This document shows, piece by piece, positions 20,574 through 29,130 of a stretch of 32,256 bases of DNA; the first letter of the stretch is position 1, and each line of letters starts with the position of its first letter. The notes below the pieces were generated by a model. That model made no database searches and was not told where the DNA came from. It worked only from the letters and a program-made list of their open reading frames with translations. The DNA comes from a virus: the IMG/VR virus record IMGVR_UViG_3300044966_000278, positions 1 to 32,256 of that record; one strand, written 5' to 3'. The position numbers were made by a program, and so were the translations under genes.

Positions 20574-21268
20574 TGGCGACTTTTTCTGACCTAAAGACTC
20601 GTGCGCAGAACATGGCGCTAACTGAAGACGAGGCGCTTGCTGGCGTTTTTGTCAATGACGTGTACCGTGATCTTGTTGTGCAGGCGCAGTTGAAGTGCAC
20701 TAATTCAACAGAGACGCTTACGCAGGGTCAGAACCTGTACACGTTTTCTGGGTTTGGAATTACTGATCTTGGAATGATTCAGTACATTGTTTACCGCGCT
20801 CAGGGACAAACGGATGGCTATATTCTTGAGCCATCTGATCTTGAAAGTGTTCTTCAGTTGTCGTCAACTAATCCGACCGGCTATCTTCGCAAGTACGCGC
20901 TGCAAGGTTTGGACAATCTGTATGTGTGGCCATCGTCGCAAAGTACTGGTGACGTGCTGATTATCTATTACGCTCAGAACCCAGCAGATATGGTTGTTGC
21001 TGGTGACGAGCCGTCTGTTGTGCCAAGCCAGTGGCAGCACATGATCAGTGTTGGCGCAGCATCGCGCCTTGCTGACGCAGTCGGAGAAGACGTTCCGCTT
21101 GCTCAAGCGCTTCAGAATCGTTACGAACTCATGTACGCCATGTTTGTCAAGTGGGTCAAGGGCCGTCAGGGTCGTGGCACGCAGATGATGAGCAGTGGTT
21201 ACACGCGTTCTACTGGTATGCCTCCGCACGATAGAAGCGCGTACTACTCCAATCCCGGTAATTACTAA
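20573..21268 (+). CDS. head-tail adaptor (P22 gp4-like), 231 aa
   Basis: The start MATFSDLKTRAQNMALTEDEALAGVFVNDVYRDLV is the helical opening common to P22 tail-accessory factor (gp4) type adaptors, followed by a central sheet (LEPSDLESVL, LYVWPSSQSTGDVLIIYY) and a helix-rich C terminus. These proteins bind below the portal and attach the tail. The call is by pattern and position. Confidence 0.72.
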   Translation: MATFSDLKTRAQNMALTEDEALAGVFVNDVYRDLVVQAQLKCTNSTETLTQGQNLYTFSGFGITDLGMIQYIVYRAQGQTDGYILEPSDLESVLQLSSTNPTGYLRKYALQGLDNLYVWPSSQSTGDVLIIYYAQNPADMVVAGDEPSVVPSQWQHMISVGAASRLADAVGEDVPLAQALQNRYELMYAMFVKWVKGRQGRGTQMMSSGYTRSTGMPPHDRSAYYSNPGNY

Positions 21269-23355
21269 TGGCGGGCGCTAGCCGCTGGGCCGAATACTCC
21301 GACTTTTCTGGCGGAGAAATGAGCGACATTAGCGCCTCCCTTATCCCCGATAATGGCCTGCTCTATGCTGAAAATGTTTTTACGGATAAGTCTGGGCGCG
21401 TAACAAAGCGCGGTGGCATTCGTAATTTTCTTCAGAGCGCAAACTCTAATTACTTTAGTTCACTTGGAACTTCTGACGATTCGGAAAACGCAACGCTCCA
21501 GCGAGGATACGCATCTCGCATTTCGTCCAACAAAGTAATCCTTGATTCTTTTGAAATTGGCGTTGGCACAATTGGTGCCCTTAATACGGGAACGGTTTCA
21601 ACAAACAATGATGTTGGTTCGTACGCGTCCGGGCTCATTGGTGAATCGTTTAACACGTTTGGCATTTGTGGGTTCCCTGTTGCTGAAAATTCCACGACAC
21701 TTGGGGCGACATATAACGCGCTGCCATTTGTTTGGGCTGGCGGTGCCGATGCAAATGTAGGAAACTACACAACGACAAGCAGCGGAACCGCGACGTTTAA
21801 AGCCAACGATTCTAAGATTCAGTTTTCTACACTCGCGGTGTATAACACTTTTAAAGCGACAAGTATGGCTGGCCAGTTTTTCTATGCAACGACTGGTGCG
21901 GGAACAGGCCAGAACGAATACGTTGGCAAGATTGTTTCTCAGGACGATACGAACTTTACGATTACCGTAACTCCTACGCCGAAGAATGCTTTTGTCGCAA
22001 CGTATTATTCTCGCTCAACAACGTTTGGCATGGGTGGTGCGAACTTTGAGAGCGGTGGTGGCGCTAGGCCAATGGGCGCTAACGCTGGCGTAATCCATCA
22101 GAATCGTGTTGTTTGTGCCACTCAGGCAGTAAGCAACTACACGTCACTTTCGGCTTTTACTCAACCAACATTTTCGCAGGTCGATGCTCGCGCAAACACC
22201 ATTATGTGGAGTTCAATCACGGGCGAGGGCGCTACTGCGGTAAACACCAAGTCTGATGGGATGCTTGGTCTTCTCTATGCTGGTTGGCCAAAGAGTCAAA
22301 CGCTAACGCTTGATACCGCTGGAATCACGGGCATTGTAAGTCTTGACGCAAATAACCTTATGGTTTTGTGTGTGGATAAGATTCTGATGATTAGCGGTAC
22401 GCTTGGCACGGTTCTTCCTGCTGCTGGTGTAAACACGAACTCTGTAAACATTCGTACGCTTTCTACGAACATTGGGTGCGCGTACCCGAAGACGATCCAG
22501 AAAACTCCGAAGGGTGTGATTTTTTCTGACCTGAACACCGTCTATATCACTGACGGTTCGGATTTCGTCAATCTCATGGATGCAAAAGTTCAGTTCTCGT
22601 ACGGGTACTTTTCTAGCACTGTTGGTATCTACGGCGCTGATTTCCCCTGCGGGTCTGCCATTATCCTCAACAACTACTACGTCCTATTTACCAAGTATGG
22701 CCTTGGCTGGATGTGCGATCTTTCAAATAGTTTTTCTTGGACAAGAGTTAAGGCAACTAAATCCGCGTCACCGTACTTTACGACGTTCGGTGTTGGGATT
22801 AATGACCCAACTGGTAGCGGACGCGTATACGCACCGTCGGTTCAAGTCGATTCTGCAAATCCGGATCCTGCAAGTGGTTCTAGGATTTGTCGTGTTGACA
22901 CGATAGTTCTTCCGGACGCGGCTTTTGCATCTCCAGTTCCTGCTGGATATACAAACGGATCAGACCCGGACACAACTACAAGAGTGAACTGCAACGTTAT
23001 TACTAAGTCGTACACGTTTGGATCTTCTTCGATGAAGCGTTTTCAGAAGATGGTATTTACGGGTCAGAATAGTGGGGTTACGATTGTTAGCCTCAAGAGT
23101 GGGCTTGACCCGGACGTTATGGCTAATGATGGTTCTTTTTATCTTGGGACTGTTTTCTACAATAGTCAGCCATCTGTTCGGAAGGATCTGCGCGGGACAG
23201 CACCGCCGGGACTCGCTGGGAAAAAGATTACAAACGTTGGGATGGCGTTTGGTTTCCAGACAGGGTTTACCGGAGCGACTGCTGGAGACTCGTTCTGGAT
23301 TGACAAGATTTCGTTTAACTTTACCCCGACAAGGCAGGGCAGGGTTAAGCGGTAA
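21268..23355 (+). CDS. tail hub/stabilisation protein, 695 aa
   Basis: The opening WAEYSDFSGGEMSDISASLIPDN and AENVFTDKSGRVTKRGGIRNFL are typical of long beta-rich phage proteins that start 'A.NV..D..G.L.KRPG', such as P22 gp10-like tail stabilisers and tail-tube hub proteins. The rest is a series of strands and Gly/Ser/Thr loops, which would fit a beta-propeller. It lies right after the adaptor gene, which also fits. No lysozyme or peptidase motif is seen. Confidence 0.7.
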   Translation: MAGASRWAEYSDFSGGEMSDISASLIPDNGLLYAENVFTDKSGRVTKRGGIRNFLQSANSNYFSSLGTSDDSENATLQRGYASRISSNKVILDSFEIGVGTIGALNTGTVSTNNDVGSYASGLIGESFNTFGICGFPVAENSTTLGATYNALPFVWAGGADANVGNYTTTSSGTATFKANDSKIQFSTLAVYNTFKATSMAGQFFYATTGAGTGQNEYVGKIVSQDDTNFTITVTPTPKNAFVATYYSRSTTFGMGGANFESGGGARPMGANAGVIHQNRVVCATQAVSNYTSLSAFTQPTFSQVDARANTIMWSSITGEGATAVNTKSDGMLGLLYAGWPKSQTLTLDTAGITGIVSLDANNLMVLCVDKILMISGTLGTVLPAAGVNTNSVNIRTLSTNIGCAYPKTIQKTPKGVIFSDLNTVYITDGSDFVNLMDAKVQFSYGYFSSTVGIYGADFPCGSAIILNNYYVLFTKYGLGWMCDLSNSFSWTRVKATKSASPYFTTFGVGINDPTGSGRVYAPSVQVDSANPDPASGSRICRVDTIVLPDAAFASPVPAGYTNGSDPDTTTRVNCNVITKSYTFGSSSMKRFQKMVFTGQNSGVTIVSLKSGLDPDVMANDGSFYLGTVFYNSQPSVRKDLRGTAPPGLAGKKITNVGMAFGFQTGFTGATAGDSFWIDKISFNFTPTRQGRVKR

Positions 23356-24761
23356 TGGCCCTTGACGAAAGCAACATCGAAGCCACACGGATCGCGCTAA
23401 GCGGCGCTGGCCCAATCCCGAACGCCGTCCTCTACAACAATGCTAAAGACCTAGCCGCCGCAATGAAAGCGGCAGGCGTCACGTTTGGTGGAACATCCGA
23501 CCCGCTCCCCATCGGCTCCGTCGTCGCTTACTCTGGCGCGACAATCCCCACGGGCTATCTAGACGCGGATGGTTCTAGCCAACTCCGAGCATCCTACCCT
23601 GACCTCTTTACGGCTATTGGGACGACGTACGGGCCGGGTGCGGTTCCGGGGACGACGTTCGCGCTTCCAAACTTTGTTGGAACCTATACGAACTTCATCA
23701 TTAAGGCGACGGCTGCGGCTGCTAGTACGACAGTGGTTAGTGAGACGCTCATTGCGGTGCCTCTAGGCTCGCTCCAGTTGTATGCGGGTAGTGTGTATCC
23801 GACTGGTTGGCTACGCGCTGACGGGACTGCTATCAGCCGCACAACGTACGCAGGCTTGTTCGCGATTATCGGGACAACGTATGGTGCTGGCGATGGCAGC
23901 ACCACATTCAACCTGCCGAACCTCTCTTCTAGTGGTGTCCCTAGTCCGGTTTACATCATCAAGGTAACGCTTAGTGGCAGTGTTGAGCCGTCTACCGTTG
24001 CTCATGCTTCGTCGCATATTCGTGCTGGAACGGATGTCATTGACGGGGATCGGGTACAGATTGATTATGTGCCGTCTGCGTATACGCGGAATGCGGCTGC
24101 GCCCGGTGCTGGTGCTGTCACGGATCTTACTGCTCATCTTGCTGGGATTGACACGGATAAGTTGCGTGTTGGGGCTACTGCTGGCGGGGATCTTACGGGA
24201 ACGTATCCAAGCCCAACAATCTCAAATATTACTAACGCCCCTATTCATAACAGTAATACGACTATTAGTTTGCGTACGTCTAATGTTGAGCGCATGGGAA
24301 TTGACGCTAGCGGCCGAGTTACGTCGCCGTATCAGCCGGGATTCTTTGTTTACAACGCGGCAAATCTTGGCCGCGGAGCGGGAGACCAATCAGCAATGGT
24401 GTGGACAAACATTGTTTACAACACTGGGAGTCACTACAACACTTCAAACGGTAGATTTACTGCGCCAGTGTCGGGATACTATATGTTTTGCGCGTCTATC
24501 CGCCTTGATGGAGGTGGTGCCGGAAATTACATGCGATGGGGAATAAAAAAGAATAATACTGGTAATGGTTGGGATTCTCAGTACGGACAACAGCACGCCA
24601 TTTTCGGCAGTACGCACCCTACTGATTACATTACACTGCCTGTAAGCACTGTGATTTATCTTGCCGCTAGTGATTATGTGTGGTCATGGGCGTTTCACAT
24701 TGCAACCGGGACAACGTGTATTGCGGCCGAATCGTCGTTTTCCGGATACTTTCTTGGCTAG
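23355..24761 (+). CDS. tail fibre with two collar domains and a C1q-like tip, 468 aa
   Basis: Two tandem tail-collar domains (about 50-118 and 137-205) share the pattern PIGS--AYSGATIPTGYLDADG and FALPNF. A central linker has GGDLTGTYPSPTISNI. The last 140 residues (RFTAPVSGYYMFCASIRLDGG) have the jelly-roll look of C1q-like trimeric heads. It is a receptor-binding or side-fibre protein, and likely trimeric. The collar copies suggest an internal duplication. Confidence 0.8.
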   Translation: MALDESNIEATRIALSGAGPIPNAVLYNNAKDLAAAMKAAGVTFGGTSDPLPIGSVVAYSGATIPTGYLDADGSSQLRASYPDLFTAIGTTYGPGAVPGTTFALPNFVGTYTNFIIKATAAAASTTVVSETLIAVPLGSLQLYAGSVYPTGWLRADGTAISRTTYAGLFAIIGTTYGAGDGSTTFNLPNLSSSGVPSPVYIIKVTLSGSVEPSTVAHASSHIRAGTDVIDGDRVQIDYVPSAYTRNAAAPGAGAVTDLTAHLAGIDTDKLRVGATAGGDLTGTYPSPTISNITNAPIHNSNTTISLRTSNVERMGIDASGRVTSPYQPGFFVYNAANLGRGAGDQSAMVWTNIVYNTGSHYNTSNGRFTAPVSGYYMFCASIRLDGGGAGNYMRWGIKKNNTGNGWDSQYGQQHAIFGSTHPTDYITLPVSTVIYLAASDYVWSWAFHIATGTTCIAAESSFSGYFLG

Positions 24762-24768
24762 GAGAATT

Positions 24769-25026
24769 ATGCCCAATTTCACTATCACTATCACCGATGC
24801 GGAGGCAGCAGCCCTTGCTTACGTAATGGCAGACCCGCAAGAATGGACGCAGAACGCCATTAGTGAACGCGCCCGTATCGCAAGCGAAGAACTCGTTGCG
24901 CGAGAAACTGCGCGGATGCTTGCCGACCCGAACATCACCACCATTCCTGCTACGGCTGAAGAGATCATTATGGCAGCAGAGCCGTACGTTGCACCAGAAG
25001 CACTAGTCGTGCCCGGTGACGTATGA
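24769..25026 (+). CDS. small tail-fibre-associated protein, 85 aa
   Basis: MPNFTITITDAEAAALAYVMAD and DPQEWTQNAISERARIASEEL, the second a helix I recall from small proteins encoded beside phage tail fibres. GGAG precedes the ATG by 5 bases. Its stop overlaps the next fibre gene. Possibly an assembly or capping partner for the fibres. Confidence 0.65.
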   Translation: MPNFTITITDAEAAALAYVMADPQEWTQNAISERARIASEELVARETARMLADPNITTIPATAEEIIMAAEPYVAPEALVVPGDV

Positions 25027-26042
25027 CTATTTTTGGTAGTGGACATCAAGTAGTAACCAGCACCACACGCCCCGCCACGCCCATTGGTGGACAGGTAATT
25101 TACGAAACTGACACCCAAAAGGTAATGACTTGGAATACGGTCGCGTGGGTAGAGGTTATGAAGTCCGGACTTACTGTTGCCGGTGGTGCGTTGAAGGGAA
25201 CTTACCCAAATCCTACTTTTGCTAGTGCAAGTGTTGTTGCGAGTGGCGGAGTTGTTTCGTCCTTTTCTGATGCCTCTGGAGCGACCTATGGCGTCCATCG
25301 GTTTTTAAGTAGTTCAACGTTTAATGTGTCTAGTAGCGGACTTGTTGACGTGCTTATTGTTGCGGGTGGTGGTGGTGGAGGGTCGCTTGGCGGTGGTGGC
25401 GGCGCGGGCGGCGTGGTCTTGCTGTATGGGCTAACCGTTTCTGTTGCAAATCATAGTGTTGTTGTTGGGAATGGCGGCGCGGGCGGCGCGGGCGGCGGGG
25501 GTTCAAACAACGGGGTAACTGGTCAGAACAGCACTTTTCTTGGCAATACGGCGTTTGGTGGCGGCGGCGGCGGGGCGCATACAAACCTTGGCTTAAATGG
25601 CGGCTCTGGTGGGGGCAACGGGTACGGGCAAGCCGCGAGTGCTTTGGGCGGATTCCCACTAAGCGATCAAGGAAGTTTTGGGGGAGCGAGTTTGTCTGTT
25701 AACCCATACCTTAATGGTGGTGGTGGAGGGGCTGGTTGTTCTGGCGGGGATGCCGCCGGTACACACGCTGGCGTTGGTGGGGATGGGATTAGGAATGACA
25801 TTACGGGTAGTCTTGTTTGGTATGCCGGTGGTGGCGGCGGCGGGAAGCATAATGATTTTGCCGGGACACAGGGACGTAGGGGGATGGGTGGCGGTGGTGA
25901 TGGCGGTGCAAACTTTGCTGGCGCAAATGGTACGGTTAATACAGGTGGTGGCGGTGGTGGCGGGGGATACCAAGCCGGGACTTTTTATGCTGGCGGAACT
26001 GGCGGCAGTGGTATTGTTGTAATTAGGTATCGTACGTCTTAA
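25023..26042 (+). CDS. glycine-rich tail adhesin, 339 aa
   Basis: Residues about 10-50 form a fibre module (ATPIGGQVIYETDTQKVMTW), followed by GGALKGTYPNPTF. From about 110 on, runs of four to nine glycines alternate with short polar strands and end GGSGIVVIRYRTS. Many such glycine-rich domain proteins end this way. The layout resembles polyglycine-sandwich adhesins known from T-even gp38-like proteins. It is probably a receptor-binding tip. Confidence 0.72.
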   Translation: MTIFGSGHQVVTSTTRPATPIGGQVIYETDTQKVMTWNTVAWVEVMKSGLTVAGGALKGTYPNPTFASASVVASGGVVSSFSDASGATYGVHRFLSSSTFNVSSSGLVDVLIVAGGGGGGSLGGGGGAGGVVLLYGLTVSVANHSVVVGNGGAGGAGGGGSNNGVTGQNSTFLGNTAFGGGGGGAHTNLGLNGGSGGGNGYGQAASALGGFPLSDQGSFGGASLSVNPYLNGGGGGAGCSGGDAAGTHAGVGGDGIRNDITGSLVWYAGGGGGGKHNDFAGTQGRRGMGGGGDGGANFAGANGTVNTGGGGGGGGYQAGTFYAGGTGGSGIVVIRYRTS

Positions 26043-26057
26043 TCTTTAGGAAGCATT

Positions 26058-27218
26058 ATGTCTCCAGCATTCTCCGGCCTAGGCCCAACAGTAGGAACAT
26101 ACGCAGAACGAGTCGCCCTCGCGTCGCCACCACTTGGTCAACTCTTCTACCAGTACGACACGGACGAGTACGTTAAGTACGGTATTGATGCTGATGGCAC
26201 TAATCGTTGGATGCAAATGAATGATAATCCTCAGCGCAATCTTGTAATCAACGGTTCCTTTAACGTATGGCAGCGCGGAACATCGTTCAACCCAACGTCT
26301 GTAAATACTTTAAGTGGCAACAACTATGGTGTTGATCGTTGGCAAATGCTTCAAGCAACCAATAGGTCAGTCGCGTTTTCTCAGTTTGCTATTGGCACTA
26401 GCGATCCTGCTGGCTATAACTTTTGTACTCGCGTTGGGCGCCAGACTGGCGACACGTTTGTTACTCCGTTTATTCTGCAGACAAGTTTTGAATCACGGAA
26501 CCTTCGGAGCGTGCGTAATAAGTATGTGACTCTAAGTTTCTGGGCTAGGGCTGGCGCTAATTATTCTGCCGCATCTAGTTTTCTTACCTCACAGATTGTA
26601 AGGGGTATTGGAACTGATGGTACGGTAGGTAACTTTACAAGCGATACGCCCATTTCTCTTACAGACCACGTTTTGACTACTTCGTGGAAGCGGTTTACGA
26701 TGACAACAACTGCTGTTGTTCCAACAACTACTAATCAGTTGGGTATTAAGTTTACGTTTACGCCCACTGGTACGGCTGGTGCCTCAGATTATTTTGACAT
26801 TACTGGTGTGCAGTTAGAGGTTGGTACTGCTCCTAGTGATTTTGAGTTTGAACAGTTTGAGACTACGCTTCGCAAATGCCAAAGGTACTATCAACGTATA
26901 AATGCAGTTGTCGGCGCTCATATTGCAACACTTACATTTTATGGCGCAGATCGTGTTTGGGGAAATTTGTATTACTTGCCAACAGTAATGAGAGCAACAC
27001 CGACAAGTATGAGTGTATCTTCTGCGGGGCATATTAGTTGCTATAACTCTATTGGTGGTTCAATTGCGGCGGCTACGTCAATAAATTTGCAATCAACTCC
27101 TCAAAATCTATTTACTGGAGGAATCGTTTTGGCTTCTAGTATTGGTACAACCAGTCAGCCGGGTATTTTGGTTTGGAATAATGCTTCTGGGTGGCTTGAT
27201 CTTAGTGCGGAATTGTAG
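26058..27218 (+). CDS. tail fibre of the 'NGSFNVWQRG' type, 386 aa
   Basis: An N-terminal module (SPPLGQLFYQYDTDEYVKYG) resembles that of the previous gene. Then comes NLVINGSFNVWQRGTSF, a phrase recurring in phage tail fibres, a jelly-roll region ending VQLEVGTAPSDFEFEQFETTLRKCQRYYQR, and a C-terminal sheet. Predicted to bind a surface carbohydrate. An AGGAAG site precedes the ATG. Confidence 0.77.
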   Translation: MSPAFSGLGPTVGTYAERVALASPPLGQLFYQYDTDEYVKYGIDADGTNRWMQMNDNPQRNLVINGSFNVWQRGTSFNPTSVNTLSGNNYGVDRWQMLQATNRSVAFSQFAIGTSDPAGYNFCTRVGRQTGDTFVTPFILQTSFESRNLRSVRNKYVTLSFWARAGANYSAASSFLTSQIVRGIGTDGTVGNFTSDTPISLTDHVLTTSWKRFTMTTTAVVPTTTNQLGIKFTFTPTGTAGASDYFDITGVQLEVGTAPSDFEFEQFETTLRKCQRYYQRINAVVGAHIATLTFYGADRVWGNLYYLPTVMRATPTSMSVSSAGHISCYNSIGGSIAAATSINLQSTPQNLFTGGIVLASSIGTTSQPGILVWNNASGWLDLSAEL

Positions 27219-27248
27219 TTCTGACGTGGCGTCTGATACTCTATAACT
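27219..27248 (+). promoter_or_regulatory. AT-rich start element before 27249
   Basis: CTGATACTCTATAACT ends at the ATG, with TCTGAC 16 bases before TATAAC. It resembles the elements before 14136 and 14448 and may be a weak late promoter. Confidence 0.35.
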
Positions 27249-27590
27249 ATGTATTTGTACGACGCTCAGCGCACAAACTTTCAGACTGCAATGCCGCGCC
27301 TCGCCACGAAGCCGGGTCAGCAGCGTCAGTTGATGCCGCGTAGTATGAATCGTGGCAAGGCTGCGATGCCGCAGCCCGCTATGCCGATGCCTGCTGGCGC
27401 TTCTAAGGGGCAGCGTCCTGCTCCTGTTTCGATGGGGACGGGTAATGTTGGTGGTGCTCCGATGCTTGCGAAGAAGCCGATGCCTGCTGATGGTGAGATG
27501 AGCATTATGCCGGTGAAGAAGGGTGCTGGTGGTCCGATGAAGTCTGCTGATATGATTAAGAAGATGGCTGCTTTCAAGCCACAGATGTAG
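27249..27590 (+). CDS. Met/Pro/Lys-rich protein, 113 aa
   Basis: Low complexity: MPRLATKPGQQRQLMPRSM, PQPAMPMPAGASKG, APMLAKKPMPADGEM, then KKMAAFKPQM. Basic and probably disordered, with repeated Pro-Met. It is similar in style to the 14785 product. No ribosome site is clear. No family match. It may be an internal head protein or DNA-binding component. Confidence 0.6.
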   Translation: MYLYDAQRTNFQTAMPRLATKPGQQRQLMPRSMNRGKAAMPQPAMPMPAGASKGQRPAPVSMGTGNVGGAPMLAKKPMPADGEMSIMPVKKGAGGPMKSADMIKKMAAFKPQM

Positions 27591-27599
27591 GAGAGAGTT

Positions 27600-27875
27600 A
27601 TGCCTCAGTTTGATTTGAAGGGTCGCGGCGACGTTGCTGGCGCTATTTCCAAGGGCACTGCGGATATGGCCGCTAAGAATCCGAACGGCCCCAAGAAGGC
27701 TGCCGCAAAGTCTACTGTGACGAAGTCTGATTCGTCTGAGACGAAGACGATCCCTGTTCCGGGTACGCTGAATTATTTTATGCGTAAGACGGAGAAGGAT
27801 GGTAAGGGTAACGCGAAGAATCGCGCGTATACGATGTGGAAGCGGTATAAGCAGTCTCAGCGTCGCGGGTCGTAA
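27600..27875 (+). CDS. small Lys-rich protein, 91 aa
   Basis: MPQFDLKGRGDVAGAISKGT, a disordered Lys/Ala/Ser middle (NPNGPKKAAAKSTVTKSD) and a basic helical end (RAYTMWKRYKQSQRRGS). GGAG lies before the ATG. It is likely a nucleic-acid-binding or internal virion protein, judged by composition only. Coupled to the proline-rich gene by a TAATG overlap. Confidence 0.6.
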   Translation: MPQFDLKGRGDVAGAISKGTADMAAKNPNGPKKAAAKSTVTKSDSSETKTIPVPGTLNYFMRKTEKDGKGNAKNRAYTMWKRYKQSQRRGS

Positions 27876-29101
27876 TGGCTCGTAAGCCTCCTGCTCCGGG
27901 CAGGCCTCCTGTTAGGCCCGCCGCCCCGCCTCCGCCTAAGCCTGCGTCTCCGCCGCCTAGGCCCAATCCGTCTAAGCCGCCTGCTCCGGGCAGGCCCCCT
28001 GCTCCGGGTAAGCCGCCTACGCCTCCGGCGGGTAAGCCCACGCCCGGGCCTGTCGTTCGCGGGCCGGGTGGTTCTCCTAAGACGAAGCCGCCTAAGCCTG
28101 CGGGTAATCCGGGGCCGGGGCGTTCGTGGGTATTTAAGAATGGTAGTTGGGTTGCAGAGCGTAAGACTGTTGCTGCAAATGTGAGCGCTCCGGCTGGGGC
28201 TACTGGTGGCAGGACGCAGACGGGTAATAACGGTAGCGTTGTTCTCGGTGCCCCCGCTTCTGATGCTGATACTGGTGTCGATACTGGTGACGCCGGTGTC
28301 GGTGCTGCTGTTGAACCGCCAGTAACGTCTAAAACTCCTGAGCAGATTGCTGCAGATGTGGCAAAGTCTGCACAGTCTTCTGTTGCGATGAGGGATCCGG
28401 CTCTTGCTGGCAGGTACACGAGCGAAACTACTGGTCTTGGTGGCCTTGGAATTAAGTACACGAAGGCTGGGGGTGGGACGGCGACCTACGAAGATATCTT
28501 TGGTTCTGTCGCTCCGGGGTCTAGTGTTGACCGTAGCAAGTTTGAAGTGCGTGATGCTCTTGGACGCGTGGTCAATAGGGATCTTCTTGGCAGTGATGTT
28601 TATGGTGGCGCTGCTGCTACTGATATTGCTGGAACTGCGCTTGGTAATGAGATCCTTGGTGCTCGTCGTGCTGCTGCTAGTGAGGCTGAGGGGCGCTCGT
28701 CTAGTGGTGTTTCTGGTGGTGGTTTGCGGAATGCTGCAGGTGAGGTGCAGGGGCAGCGTGAGGGTGCGGCTATTACTGGCTTGCTTGGCAAGTTGTATGG
28801 CATTGAGGGTGACATTACGAATGAGCGTACTAAGACGTATCAGGATGCTCTTGAGACTGCTGCTGGTGGGGATATTGGTCGCTGGGCTCCGGAGCCTAGT
28901 GCTCCTGCTGGCGGTTCGACTCCGCCCCCTGCGGAGCCCAAGCCTAAGCCGGTTAAGCCTAAGCCGGTTAAGCCTAATGTTCCTAAGGCTCCGGGTGGTT
29001 CTCCTAAGACGAAGCCGCCTAAGCCTGCTGGTAATCCGGGGCCGGGCCGCAAGTGGGTCTATAATGCAAAAAGTAATTCTTGGCAGGCGGCGCGCAGATG
29101 A
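27875..29101 (+). CDS. proline-rich virion protein with duplicated end module, 408 aa
   Basis: The first 65 residues are almost only Pro, Lys, Ala, Gly and Arg (a polyproline, extended chain). The module GGSPKTKPPKPAGNPGPGR plus a 'WV' and an 'SW' appears at about 65-93 and again at the C terminus (375-408). Between them is a helical part with GIEGDITNERTKTYQDALE. The DNA repeat is near-identical (28066-28119 and 28996-29049). A long flexible spacer or surface-binding protein is likely. No family match. Confidence 0.65.
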   Translation: MARKPPAPGRPPVRPAAPPPPKPASPPPRPNPSKPPAPGRPPAPGKPPTPPAGKPTPGPVVRGPGGSPKTKPPKPAGNPGPGRSWVFKNGSWVAERKTVAANVSAPAGATGGRTQTGNNGSVVLGAPASDADTGVDTGDAGVGAAVEPPVTSKTPEQIAADVAKSAQSSVAMRDPALAGRYTSETTGLGGLGIKYTKAGGGTATYEDIFGSVAPGSSVDRSKFEVRDALGRVVNRDLLGSDVYGGAAATDIAGTALGNEILGARRAAASEAEGRSSSGVSGGGLRNAAGEVQGQREGAAITGLLGKLYGIEGDITNERTKTYQDALETAAGGDIGRWAPEPSAPAGGSTPPPAEPKPKPVKPKPVKPNVPKAPGGSPKTKPPKPAGNPGPGRKWVYNAKSNSWQAARR

Positions 29102-29130
29102 TCACTGACATTCAGAAGAAGAAGAAGTAA
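29098..29130 (+). CDS. 10-codon bridging ORF (doubtful)
   Basis: An ATG overlapping the proline-rich gene's stop (ATGA) opens a frame MITDIQKKKK whose stop overlaps the next start (TAATG). It could carry ribosomes between the two genes. It may have no product role. Confidence 0.3.
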   Translation: MITDIQKKKK

